Source: Candidatus Poribacteria bacterium (GTDB lineage: Bacteria; Poribacteria; WGA-4E; WGA-3G). From it: 64,000 nucleotides of DNA. The position numbers and the translations under genes were made by a program. Below the pieces are notes generated by a model. The model was not told the origin of the DNA, searched no databases, and saw nothing but the letters and a program-made list of their open reading frames with translations. Position 1 is the first letter of the stretch; every line of letters begins with the position of its first letter. The stretch is taken from contig JAJEGI010000009.1 in assembly GCA_022819945.1 (NCBI GenBank), positions 1 through 64,000 on the forward strand, given 5' to 3'. Shown here piece after piece: positions 1-7,928 of this stretch.

Positions 1-609
1 AGAGAAGGCAGGGACAGAGGGCGCGGGCAGGTAGACGGGCTCACTTGGCAGGATGTCGAAAGGATTTGCCTTCTCGCGGAAATGAAGAATACGCTCGCGG
101 ACTTACGGGATGCTGCAATGATTCGGCTGATGTCGGATTGCCTACTGCGAGTCTCCGAAGTTGTCGCTGTCAACATTGAGGACTTCCAAGAAAAGACACT
201 GATACTCCGATCGTCAAAATCCGATCAGGAAGGTGCCGGTGAAAGCCTCTACGTCTGTGATGCTACACGAAACGTGTTGGATCGCTACCGCGAACGTGCC
301 GAGATTACAGACGGTGCTATGTTCCGACACATCCGCCGCGGTGACAACATCCAACCGAATCGGATTACCGCGCACTCTGCGCGCCGTATCATCAAAAAGC
401 GGGCTGCGGATGCCGGTATGAAAGGCTTCATCTCCGGGCATTCGCTTCGAGTCGGGTCCGCTGTCTCGCTTGCCCAAGCCGGTGCGACCGTCGTTGATAT
501 GCAAGTCGCGGGCCGCTGGAAATCCTCGAAGATGCCCGCACACTACGCCAAAGCAGAACTTGCAGAACGCGGCGCAATCGCAAGATTCAAAGACGGAAAA
601 TCGGGATAG
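1..609 (+). CDS. Tyrosine recombinase / phage integrase family, C-terminal part (5' end outside window)
   Basis: The frame is open from the first base, so the gene starts upstream of the window; the first visible ATG (82) is internal. The 202 visible residues are the catalytic domain of a tyrosine recombinase, which cuts and rejoins DNA at specific sites through a covalent 3'-phosphotyrosine. Visible motifs are the first Arg in LLRVSEV, the GHSLRVG box (H-x-x-R), Trp in GRWKSS and the putative nucleophile Tyr in PAHYAK. The order and spacing match the XerC/phage integrase fold. No att site or excisionase is visible beside it. It could be a chromosomal Xer-like enzyme or an integrase marking one end of a mobile island; the window cannot decide. 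Confidence 0.85.
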   Translation, partial: REGRDRGRGQVDGLTWQDVERICLLAEMKNTLADLRDAAMIRLMSDCLLRVSEVVAVNIEDFQEKTLILRSSKSDQEGAGESLYVCDATRNVLDRYRERAEITDGAMFRHIRRGDNIQPNRITAHSARRIIKKRAADAGMKGFISGHSLRVGSAVSLAQAGATVVDMQVAGRWKSSKMPAHYAKAELAERGAIARFKDGKSG

Positions 610-648
610 CCGCCATAGGGTTGTTGATTTATAGCGTATAACCCTATC

Positions 649-721
649 AGAGCCATTCAGTTCTCAATCTTTTCGTCCAATTTTGGACCCCCAGGCCCGG
701 TAGGTTCCGAAAGGACCTCAA
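649..721. repeat. Partial copy of MITE-like family C (left end only)
   Basis: The sequence begins AGAGCCATTCAGTT and runs to a CCCAGGCCCGGTAGGTT core. This matches the left half of the complete copies at 35315-35443 and 58336-58463. The right terminal inverted repeat is missing, so the copy is truncated. The gene-free stretch 610-1046 otherwise holds only this copy, a palindrome and the prfA promoter region. Confidence 0.6.
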
Positions 722-891
722 CACTAACAGTCCCGCATATCCAGACAGAAACAGAGTGAAACCCAACGTCCTCTTCTGAGATGGTGGAAACGTGCTGGTA
801 GGTCTATTGCGTTTTTTTTGACATTTATTAACAAATATGTTAAACTTAATTTTAAAGCCTCACTGCAATCGGGGTATGAAACCCCAGCTCC

Positions 892-922
892 ATGCAGGCG
901 GGGTTTGAAACCCCGCCTGCAT
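892..922. repeat. 31-bp near-perfect palindrome
   Basis: Two 15-bp arms, ATGCAGGCGGGGTTT and its exact complement, flank a single G. Related arms (GGGGTTTGAAACCCC-type) recur just upstream around 870-885 and in the family B element near 43531. Without a following T-run it is not a good intrinsic terminator. It may form a cruciform or be a repeat core. Confidence 0.7.
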
Positions 923-1000
923 ATTTTTCGGGTTTTCAAACCGCGCCTGCAGTATCGTAGATATTTTCCCGGGCCTGGGTTAGATTTCACGTCTTTTTTT

Positions 1001-1027
1001 TTGACAGTATATCAAAAATGCTATAAC
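1001..1027 (+). promoter_or_regulatory. Possible sigma-70-type promoter for prfA-prmC
   Basis: TTGACA at 1001-1006 and TATAAC at 1022-1027 lie just ahead of prfA (ATG 1047). The 15-bp spacer is shorter than the 17-bp optimum, so support is moderate. No clear Shine-Dalgarno sequence precedes prfA. Confidence 0.45.
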
Positions 1028-1046
1028 ACTTGAAAATGGTACCAAA

Positions 1047-2114
1047 ATGTTTGAAAAACTCAAGGATATCGAAACTAAATACGCTGAGACTGAAAAAGCA
1101 CTCGGAGATCCAGCGCAAATTTCAAATCAGCAACGGTTAATGGAGTTATCCAAAACCCACGCCGAACTCTTGCCGATCGTTTCTGCTTATCAGGAATACC
1201 AGCAATTAGAAACCGCGCTTGAAGATACGCTCACCCTGATGGAATCGGAAACAGACGAAGAAATGGTTGGATTGGCGCAAGAGGAATTGGACAGCCTCAC
1301 CACGAAAAAAGAAGCACTGACCGAAGAACTCAAGCTCCTCCTCATTCCGAAAGATCCGAACGATCAAAAGAATGTTATCATCGAAATTCGGGCAGGCACA
1401 GGCGGTGAAGAAGCCAGCCTCTTCGCAGCGGAGTTGTTTCGGATGTACACCCGTTACGCAGAGCGACAAAATTGGAAAGTTGAGATCCTCAGTGCGAACC
1501 CAACCGGATTAAAAGGCTTTAAAGAAGTCATCTTCTCTATTGACGGAACAGGCGCATATAGCCACCTAAAATTTGAAGGCGGCATACATCGCGTCCAGCG
1601 GATTCCGACAACCGAAACCAGCGGACGCATCCACACTTCTGCCGCAACAGTCGCTGTGCTACCCGAAGCAGAAGCACTCGATTTGGCGATCGACGAAGCA
1701 ACGGAATTGCGGATTGATACCTACCGCTCCTCCGGACCCGGGGGGCAAAGCGTTAACACAACGGACTCCGCCATCCGGATAACACACATCCCAACAGGAT
1801 TGGTCGTAACCTGCCAAGACGAAAAATCTCAGCATAAGAACCGTTCTAAGGCGATGAAAATTCTCCGAGCACGCCTCCAAGAGCAAAAACAGGCTGAACT
1901 TAACACTGAAAGAGCCGAAACCCGACGCTCTATGGTCGGGAGCGGTGATAGAAGCGAGAAAATTCGGACTTATAACTTCCCACAATCTCGTGTAACCGAT
2001 CACCGTATCCAATTTAGCTCCTATCAACTTGATGCCGTTGTCGATGGGGATTTGGAAGCCTTTATTGATCAACTAACAACTGCGGACCAAGCGGAAAAGT
2101 TGCAAGAGGCTTAA
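1047..2114 (+). CDS. prfA: Peptide chain release factor 1
   Basis: This 355-residue cytoplasmic protein recognises UAA and UAG stop codons in the ribosomal A site and triggers peptidyl-tRNA hydrolysis. The class I motifs are visible: a GTGGEEA stretch around residue 118, the codon-recognition tripeptide PTT at 187-189 (PxT marks RF1, where RF2 has SPF), and the catalytic GGQ at 232-234 in [10 protein letters not shown]. Length is normal for bacterial RF1. It sits 69 bp upstream of prmC, which methylates the GGQ glutamine, a classic gene pair. Start is the first ATG of the frame; the ribosome binding site is weak. Confidence 0.96.
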   Translation: MFEKLKDIETKYAETEKALGDPAQISNQQRLMELSKTHAELLPIVSAYQEYQQLETALEDTLTLMESETDEEMVGLAQEELDSLTTKKEALTEELKLLLIPKDPNDQKNVIIEIRAGTGGEEASLFAAELFRMYTRYAERQNWKVEILSANPTGLKGFKEVIFSIDGTGAYSHLKFEGGIHRVQRIPTTETSGRIHTSAATVAVLPEAEALDLAIDEATELRIDTYRSSGPGGQSVNTTDSAIRITHIPTGLVVTCQDEKSQHKNRSKAMKILRARLQEQKQAELNTERAETRRSMVGSGDRSEKIRTYNFPQSRVTDHRIQFSSYQLDAVVDGDLEAFIDQLTTADQAEKLQEA

Positions 2115-2183
2115 CGCACGCCGACTAAGGAACACAAGACTATGTTTGAAACTGCAGTGGGGGCTGACTAAAGGACACAGACT

Positions 2184-3062
2184 ATGCCTGATAAAATGTG
2201 GCGTGTGGTGGATTTACTCCATTGGACATCGCGGTATTTTCAACAACACGGCATCCCGAATCCGAGGTTAGACGCAGAGGTATTGCTCGGACATTTACTC
2301 GAAAAAAGTCGACTGCAACTCTATCTCCACTTTGAAATGCCGGTCTTCCAAGAACACCTCACACCGTTTCGAGAACTCATCAAAAAACGGATTGAGCGTA
2401 CACCCGTTAGTTACTTGACAAATCGAAAAGAATTCATGGCCTTAGATTTTTACGTAGATGAACGGGTCCTCATTCCGAGACCTGAAACCGAACAACTCGT
2501 TGAAACCGTTCTCACAGCAAAAACAGCGGATGCCCAACGTTTATTAGAACTCGGGACAGGGAGTGGTGTGATCGCTACGAGTCTCGCCGTACATCAACCC
2601 GAATGGGATATTATCGCAACGGACATCTCTGAACCCGCACTCGCAGTCGCTCAAAAGAATGCCGAAACACACGCACGTACAGCGCAAATCAAATTTCTGT
2701 CCGGCGACCTATTTGAACCCATAAAGGCGATAGACCCTAATCAGGAAACCCGCTTCGATTGGATCGTCTGCAATCCGCCTTATATCAAAAAAACAGAATG
2801 GGATACCCTGAGCCCGGATGTTCGCGACTATGAGCCAGAGATCGCCCTGTTCGCCGGCGACGACGGCCTTGCTGTGATCCGTCGATTAATTACTGAGGCA
2901 CCTGAATACCTCACACCAAACGGAAAGCTCGTCCTTGAAATCGGGGATACACAAGCCGACGCCATTCGGAGCCTGATTGATGCCGAACCTGCCTACTGCA
3001 CATATCAATTGATCAAAGACTATGCGGAGAAAGAACGGATTGTCCTTGCCAGTGTTTCTTAG
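2184..3062 (+). CDS. prmC: Release factor glutamine N5-methyltransferase
   Basis: A SAM-dependent methyltransferase of 292 residues that modifies the glutamine of the GGQ motif in RF1 and RF2. Visible features are an N-terminal helical domain (about 1-85), the SAM-binding stretch LLELGTGSGVIATSLA (about 120-135), and the substrate-binding catalytic motif NPPY at 197-200, followed by a YEPEIALFAGDDGL segment typical of PrmC. It is co-directional with prfA and separated by 69 bp without a terminator, so co-transcription is likely. AAAGGA lies about 10 bases ahead of the ATG. Confidence 0.95.
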   Translation: MPDKMWRVVDLLHWTSRYFQQHGIPNPRLDAEVLLGHLLEKSRLQLYLHFEMPVFQEHLTPFRELIKKRIERTPVSYLTNRKEFMALDFYVDERVLIPRPETEQLVETVLTAKTADAQRLLELGTGSGVIATSLAVHQPEWDIIATDISEPALAVAQKNAETHARTAQIKFLSGDLFEPIKAIDPNQETRFDWIVCNPPYIKKTEWDTLSPDVRDYEPEIALFAGDDGLAVIRRLITEAPEYLTPNGKLVLEIGDTQADAIRSLIDAEPAYCTYQLIKDYAEKERIVLASVS

Positions 3063-3137
3063 GTCTGGTTAGCGGATTCTCAAAATCCGGTGCGGTTGAT
3101 GAAGTTTAAGAAAATAAATCGGTAATTCTATATTCTC

Positions 3138-3293
3138 CCTAGGCCCGGTAGGTTGGGTTTCCTAACTGCACCATAAGTGTCAATTTTAGAAAAAATAACC
3201 GCCTCCGCCCCAGGTCCGGTAGGTTCGGTTTCCTAACCGAACCGGATTTTACACAGAAACCTTGAAGCCTTCAAAAACCTCTTGAATCCCGTA
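3138..3293. repeat. Poribacteria-type CCGGTAGGTT hairpin repeat, tandem pair (copy 1)
   Basis: Two modules each contain a core of CCGGTAGGTT followed by CGGTTTCCTAACCGAACC, able to fold into a hairpin. The unit, including the following text ATTTTACACAGAAACC, recurs almost base for base at 13961-14106. The gene-free stretch 3063-3698 also holds two copies of a GTAGGGGGTTTTTGCTTGGG repeat (about 3293-3420) that recurs near 7740, 15905, 43465 and 61202. The 79-codon minus-strand reading frame here is a by-product of the repeats. Confidence 0.75.
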
Positions 3294-3530
3294 GGGTTTA
3301 TTTGCTTGGGTATTTCTTCAGTATGTTTATAGCAGCGTTTTCAAGCAAAATCCAAGCCCCGTAGGGGGTTTTTGCTTGGGGTATTTGCTTGGGTATTTCT
3401 GCGTATTTCTTCAGGGATTGTATCCCCGCCGAATTACGAAATAACCCCGCTCCGCTTTGTGTCTCCATCTGTGCTATTTTACCCAAATTTATAGAGAACC
3501 CCCCAGAAATTCGACGAAAATTATTTTTTC

Positions 3531-3560
3531 TTGACATATTTTGCTAAAATTTGTTATACT
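3531..3560 (+). promoter_or_regulatory. Sigma-70-type promoter for the ECF sigma factor operon
   Basis: A consensus -35 TTGACA (3531-3536) and -10 TATACT (3555-3560) are separated by 18 bp, giving an untranslated leader of roughly 130 bases before the ATG at 3699. AAGGAG at 3683-3688 is the ribosome binding site. Confidence 0.65.
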
Positions 3561-3698
3561 AAATACAAGAAACGTTGGTGGCGCATTAGTTTTCATGGCG
3601 TGCCATTTTTCCTGTTTTTTTTGAAACGCAATCGATTTGTTAACGTTAAAATGTGTAGCCTGCTGAATATTTTTTATAGGCGAAGGAGCAGATTATAA

Positions 3699-4319
3699 AT
3701 GGGGCGCCAAACACCAAACGATTTATCTGCTGTCGAAGACACCTATCTCGCGACGCAAGCGAAAGCAGGCAACGATGCCGCGTTTAGGCAATTGTTCGAC
3801 AAGCATTATAAATGGGTTTATAACAAAGCCTATCGAATGCTTGGAAACTATCAGGATACAGAAGAGGTCGCCTCGGATGTATTCGTCAAGGTTTGGCAGA
3901 AGCTAAACAAAAACAAATGGAACCCAGAAAAAGGTAGTTTTCAGGCATGGCTAAATATGGTGGCTCGAAACACCATTATCGATGCAATACGAAAACGAAA
4001 CAGGATTCGGGAGCATCCACTCAGCGGTTCACCTGATGAAGATGAACAGCCGTTGAGTCAGTACGAGGACCCGTACGCAGACCCCGAACAAGAATTGGAA
4101 GCTGCGGAAGCACAACAAATCCTGGAAAGTGCCCTTGAACAAGTCACGAAACCGAATCATCGGATTGCGTGGATGCTACGGCATTTAGAGGGCTACAGTA
4201 TCGCAGAGATTGCCCGCATTCTTAACCGGAAAGAAGGCACCGTGAAAATTTGGATCTTCCGGTGTACCGAAGAACTGCGGAAAATTCTGGTTGCCAAAGG
4301 CATCCAATGGATTTATTAA
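3699..4319 (+). CDS. ECF-type RNA polymerase sigma factor
   Basis: A 206-residue sigma-70 family protein that would direct core RNA polymerase to a specific promoter set. Region 2 (about 25-95) has the expected RQLFDKHYKWVYNKAYRML and a DTEEVASDVFVKVWQ helix. Region 4 (about 145-200) contains GYSIAEIARILN followed by KEGTVKIW, a helix-turn-helix. Length fits the ECF group. AAGGAG precedes the ATG by 10 bases and a consensus promoter lies upstream. The FHA-domain protein begins 20 bp downstream, which suggests the pair are functionally linked, as sigma and anti-sigma genes often are. Confidence 0.9.
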   Translation: MGRQTPNDLSAVEDTYLATQAKAGNDAAFRQLFDKHYKWVYNKAYRMLGNYQDTEEVASDVFVKVWQKLNKNKWNPEKGSFQAWLNMVARNTIIDAIRKRNRIREHPLSGSPDEDEQPLSQYEDPYADPEQELEAAEAQQILESALEQVTKPNHRIAWMLRHLEGYSIAEIARILNRKEGTVKIWIFRCTEELRKILVAKGIQWIY

Positions 4320-4339
4320 TTTTTTTGGAGGATTAACTA

Positions 4340-4984
4340 ATGCGCTTCTGGAAGAAATGGCGAAGAGCCGGGATTTCAGTTGATGATCTCAAAAGAGCAG
4401 AGATGTTAGAGGCTTATACGGGTTGGCTGAAAAACGAAAAGCTATCCCGTAAGCAGAAACGGCTCTTGAAAGAGATCAATAGTTACCCGGAACTTCAGCC
4501 GTTGAAACAACTTATTGATTTTTCACACTATCGTTTTGAGGAACGAGAGAACATTACGCCACCACCGGGGGCACAGCAGCGGGCTCGTGAACGCGTCATG
4601 GCAGAAATTCGGAGCGACGCTCCCGCCAACGATGGATTACAACCGCAATTCGGTTATAGCCCAGAAGGGATGGGCAACGAAACTACCGAAATTATGCAGG
4701 TAGACGCGGAACTACCCAACGCTGAGGCACTCCGACAGTGGGAAACCGAGCAGACAACGACATCCCCAGAAATGTTAGAACGCTACGATGCAATCCGAAC
4801 CCTTTCCCGTTTGCACATGCGATTCGAGCAGAAGGATGATGACGTGTACGTTACAGATCTCGGGAGTTCCAATGCAACCTACGTTGATAACGAACGCATT
4901 GAAACATCTACCCGCATTCAAGACGGCTCTATACTGAAGTGTGGAAAAATTAGCTTCAAAGTTGTTGGTATTGAACGTTCATAG
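4340..4984 (+). CDS. FHA-domain protein, possible anti-sigma-like partner of the upstream sigma factor
   Basis: A 214-residue protein with no signal peptide or membrane segment. The N-terminal 100 residues are basic and helical, with PELQPLKQL and a PPPGAQQRARERV stretch reminiscent of ECF anti-sigma factors, but they lack a zinc-binding H-x3-C-x2-C. The last 60 residues resemble the C-terminal half of a forkhead-associated domain: SRLH, VYVTDLGSSNATYV, then DGSILKCGKISFKV. FHA domains bind phosphothreonine peptides; here N-G-T is N-A-T, and the first FHA strands are not obvious. GGAGG precedes the ATG, and the gene follows the sigma factor by 20 bp. The anti-sigma role is inference. Confidence 0.7.
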   Translation: MRFWKKWRRAGISVDDLKRAEMLEAYTGWLKNEKLSRKQKRLLKEINSYPELQPLKQLIDFSHYRFEERENITPPPGAQQRARERVMAEIRSDAPANDGLQPQFGYSPEGMGNETTEIMQVDAELPNAEALRQWETEQTTTSPEMLERYDAIRTLSRLHMRFEQKDDDVYVTDLGSSNATYVDNERIETSTRIQDGSILKCGKISFKVVGIERS

Positions 4985-5046
4985 GTATATGGGGAGAAGG
5001 AGCAGGAGCGCATTAATGGACAAATATTTAAGGCTTTCCGCTCCTT

Positions 5047-6093
5047 ATGAAAATTGTGCAGTTAAGGCATACCCACTCATTAGCATTGTCTCATTTTCAA
5101 CAAGCAACCCTCAGTTACGGGCAGGCATGCTATGTTGAAGCGATCCAACACTACCTCGCTGGCTTGAAATTAGGTGCGGCACAGCATCACTATATCTATG
5201 CCGATCTGGCAAAAGCTTATGAGATGGTTGGAGAATGGGACACTGCGCTGGCATGCTTAGACATCGCACTTCGGTTATGTCCAGATTCGCCGACTGCCCT
5301 CAGACGTAAAGCACGTATCCTTGATGAGAAAGCATGCTACGACGGGTTGGTCCGTTTGGAGGATTTGCGCGAACCACCTCCCCAAACATTCCTTGAACAG
5401 TTACAACTCGATACTATAACACCCGCTAAACACGTTATAAATGCCGAATTTTTCAACCTAACTTGTCATTCGATGATGACCCCCCAGACAGTGTGGAACA
5501 TCTCTCGACTTATTTATCGAACTTATACTGAATTGGGTGAAATGTTAGGGTATTATCCTATTTCCCCTGTACCCATCTCAATTACAAACACAAATGGCAC
5601 CACAGCGTCGCAGCGTTCACTACCGAAGTGGGCGAGCGGCTGCTACGACGGAAGTATCCGTCTACTCTACTGCGCAGCGGGGGAGCCAGTCCTTGGTATT
5701 TTATATGCACTGCTTCGGCATGAATGGGTCCACCTATTGGTCTATCATCTCACAAATGGACACTGCCCGGTATGGCTTGATGAGGGACTCGCACAGAACA
5801 TTGCACGCCCTATGTTCCAATCCGAACGGCTTGATTTGCAACAGGCGGTTCAAGCGAAACGGTTACTCTCGTTTGCTGCCTTGAGTGAGCCGTTCAGTCA
5901 ACTTCCGACGAAATACCGGAAATTGGCATATATTCAATCCGCAGCGATCGTTGAATATCTGACGCAACAATTCGGTTTCCCCGAAATCCGCGAACTGCTT
6001 CATCAATTAGGGGATAGTGTACCGACAGAAACGGCAATTAAACAGGCTTTTGGGCTGACGCTGAAGGAAATTCCGATCGTCGGAAACCTTTAG
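5047..6093 (+). CDS. TPR protein with peptidase MA-like (gluzincin) domain
   Basis: This 348-residue protein has two or three tetratricopeptide-like repeats (about 12-100) followed by a zinc-metallopeptidase-like domain. The zinc motif HEWVH is at 225-229, and the third ligand is probably E246 in WLDEGLA, an arrangement seen in peptidase MA-like families. No signal peptide is evident. The frame is closed by a stop at 5029, so ATG 5047 is the only start. The strong SD upstream (GGAGAAGGAGC) actually serves an overlapping ATG at 5016 in another frame, so this gene may be translationally coupled or carry a frameshift. Substrate unknown. Confidence 0.75.
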   Translation: MKIVQLRHTHSLALSHFQQATLSYGQACYVEAIQHYLAGLKLGAAQHHYIYADLAKAYEMVGEWDTALACLDIALRLCPDSPTALRRKARILDEKACYDGLVRLEDLREPPPQTFLEQLQLDTITPAKHVINAEFFNLTCHSMMTPQTVWNISRLIYRTYTELGEMLGYYPISPVPISITNTNGTTASQRSLPKWASGCYDGSIRLLYCAAGEPVLGILYALLRHEWVHLLVYHLTNGHCPVWLDEGLAQNIARPMFQSERLDLQQAVQAKRLLSFAALSEPFSQLPTKYRKLAYIQSAAIVEYLTQQFGFPEIRELLHQLGDSVPTETAIKQAFGLTLKEIPIVGNL

Positions 6094-6132
6094 CACGCAA
6101 ATCTGGGGCTCCCCTACAGAATCACCCAACAC

Positions 6133-6627
6133 ATGACGAAACTTGATATTGCTATCCTTATCCTTGTTGGACTGGCTGGTGTGAGTTGTTACCGTACAGG
6201 GTTCACACGAAGCGTTTGGGGTGTGTTCGTAATTGGTGTCGGGTTTTTCATAGCATGCCAATTCTGGCACCCGCTCGCGACATTCCTTCAAAAACTTATA
6301 GCAAACCCAACTTGGGCGAAATGGCTGAGCATTGTTACCATTGTACTTGTCATTTCTATTCTCGTTGACTCGCTTTTCGAGCGTATCCAGCGTATCTTTG
6401 AAAAAGGGGTCTTGGGTTGGGCAAATCGCCTCTTAGGGCTCTGCTTCGGCATCGCTTCGGGTGGGCTTATTATCGCTTTCGCGCTCATCTTACTAAACAC
6501 CTATGGTGGCAACGGTTTCAAAAGCGAGATTGAAAATTCTCGTTTCGCGCCACAACTCATAGATGTTGCTAATCGCGCTTGGGCAGTGAGTAAAGATCAC
6601 GTCCAAAGACAACTTGATACCCAATGA
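6133..6627 (+). CDS. CvpA family inner-membrane protein
   Basis: A 164-residue protein with four hydrophobic segments (about 7-25, 30-50, 62-80 and 103-125). The opening LDIAILILVGLAGVSCYRTGF and the later GWANRLLGLCFGIASGGLI correspond to the N-terminal helix and the R-x-x-G segment of the CvpA/colicin V production family. The family is linked to envelope integrity and secretion, but the biochemical role is unsettled. It overlaps the next gene by four bases (ATGA), so the two are probably translated together. No strong SD precedes the ATG. Confidence 0.8.
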   Translation: MTKLDIAILILVGLAGVSCYRTGFTRSVWGVFVIGVGFFIACQFWHPLATFLQKLIANPTWAKWLSIVTIVLVISILVDSLFERIQRIFEKGVLGWANRLLGLCFGIASGGLIIAFALILLNTYGGNGFKSEIENSRFAPQLIDVANRAWAVSKDHVQRQLDTQ

Positions 6628-7571
6628 AAACCTTCCTACCTCTCTTAAGGCGATACCGGCTCCTCAGTTGTACCCTATGCTTGGTCTTTTTCAGCACGGT
6701 TACGCCGTCTCCAGCAGTCGTAGAATCTGCTTTTGCAGACGCACTCTTCCGAGAAAGCGACTATCTCAACGCCGCCCACGAATATAAACGGCTCCTTTTC
6801 CTACATCCCGATGCACCCCAAAGCGATTTCATAGCCTTTCGCGTTGCCGCATCTTACCAGAATGCCGGTCAATTGAAAAACGCGATTCGCGCATATCAAC
6901 ACCTGATTGATACCTATCCGAAAAGCACGCTTGTCGCACGCGCGAAAAACAACATCGCCCAATGCCATATTCTATCCGGCGATCGTCAGCAAGGACTCAC
7001 ATCACTCAAACAATTTCTCACCGAACATAAGAAGAGTGATTTGGCACCACGTGTCCACTTCACAATGGGGATCCTACACATAGACAGGGGAGAATGGACA
7101 GCGGCAAACAGCGTGTGGACGCAGGTCGCTTTAACCTATTCTGAGAGTCCGTTTGCTGAGGTTAGCGATAGATTAGCACGGATGGTAAAAAATGCTGAGA
7201 CGTTACCGCACCGCTCTCCAACGATCGCAGGCGCGCTCTCAGTATTGGTACCGGGCGGTGGACAAGTTTACACCGGACGAACAGTCGAGGGGCTTTCCGC
7301 ATTCGCCAGTATCGCAATCCTCGGCGGGGCAAGTTTCTATTACGCGGATCAAGCGCGTTATGAAGTTGCTGTACCTATGGGTATACTCGGGGCGTTTCTC
7401 TATGGAAACAGTATTTACCAGAGTATCCAAACAGCGCGGGCTTTTAACCTACAGCAGGAAAGACTGTTTCGCAGTAAACTCCAACAGGAAATTCGAGATT
7501 CTGGCTTATTCGGGACAATCCCACCACCGACAGATGAAGTGAAATGGGTGCTGTGGCAATCAAGGTTTTAA
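6624..7571 (+). CDS. TPR protein with C-terminal membrane domain (paralogue of the gene at 14226)
   Basis: A 315-residue protein with an N-terminal signal peptide or anchor (about 10-35), three to four TPR units (about 40-195) of the YbgF/BamD-like kind, and a C-terminal PGGGQVYTGRTVEGLSAF segment followed by hydrophobic helices. A P-G-x-G-Q-x-Y-x-G motif with paired helices is common in small envelope proteins of unknown function. The start overlaps the CvpA-like gene by four bases. The protein at 14226 has the same architecture (PGSGQFYAGKVKEGM), and the two flank the sigma-S9/ABC permease block. A role as an envelope scaffold is inference. Confidence 0.75.
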   Translation: MKTFLPLLRRYRLLSCTLCLVFFSTVTPSPAVVESAFADALFRESDYLNAAHEYKRLLFLHPDAPQSDFIAFRVAASYQNAGQLKNAIRAYQHLIDTYPKSTLVARAKNNIAQCHILSGDRQQGLTSLKQFLTEHKKSDLAPRVHFTMGILHIDRGEWTAANSVWTQVALTYSESPFAEVSDRLARMVKNAETLPHRSPTIAGALSVLVPGGGQVYTGRTVEGLSAFASIAILGGASFYYADQARYEVAVPMGILGAFLYGNSIYQSIQTARAFNLQQERLFRSKLQQEIRDSGLFGTIPPPTDEVKWVLWQSRF

Positions 7572-7703
7572 AACGTCAATTGCGTGTCGATTAAAATTAT
7601 GCACCTTTTTTCAACGCATTCGCGACATTATATAGTGAAATAATCAAACGTTTCTTCCTGCCTTTAAGCGTTCCTACCCAAAAACGTATTACCCAGTTAT
7701 TAT

Positions 7704-7900
7704 TATAGTAAATCCCATAATTATTTGCACACGCGGTAGGGTCGTAGGGGGTTTTTGCTTGGGTGTTTCTGCGGATTTCTTCACGGTTTGGAACCCTCCC
7801 GGACTTCGATCAAAAATTACCGAATTAATAAATTAATCTTCATCAAACCGCACCGGACTTCGATCAAAAATTACCGATAACCGAACCGGATTTTACTATA
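7704..7900. mobile_element. MITE-like element, family A, copy 1 (197 bp)
   Basis: Ends are TATAGTAAATCC and GGATTTTACTATA, imperfect terminal inverted repeats inside a TA target. The left interior (CCATAATTATTTGCACA) is shared with the copies at 15866 and 27362. This copy is longer because it also holds the GTAGGGGGTTTTTGCTTGGG repeat and two ACTTCGATCAAAAATTACCG repeats. No transposase is encoded. The gene-free stretch 7572-7928 contains nothing else recognisable. Confidence 0.75.
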
Positions 7901-7928
7901 AAAAATGAAACCTTTCTGGAGATGTCAG

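Noticed and set aside
724-1033. Overlapping frames on both strands upstream of prfA
   Set aside because: They cover the palindrome and the prfA promoter, and the two frames are mirror products of the inverted repeats.
3298-3537. 79-codon minus-strand frame
   Set aside because: It lies wholly over GTAGGG and TTTGCTTGGG repeats, has no RBS and a repeat-derived composition.
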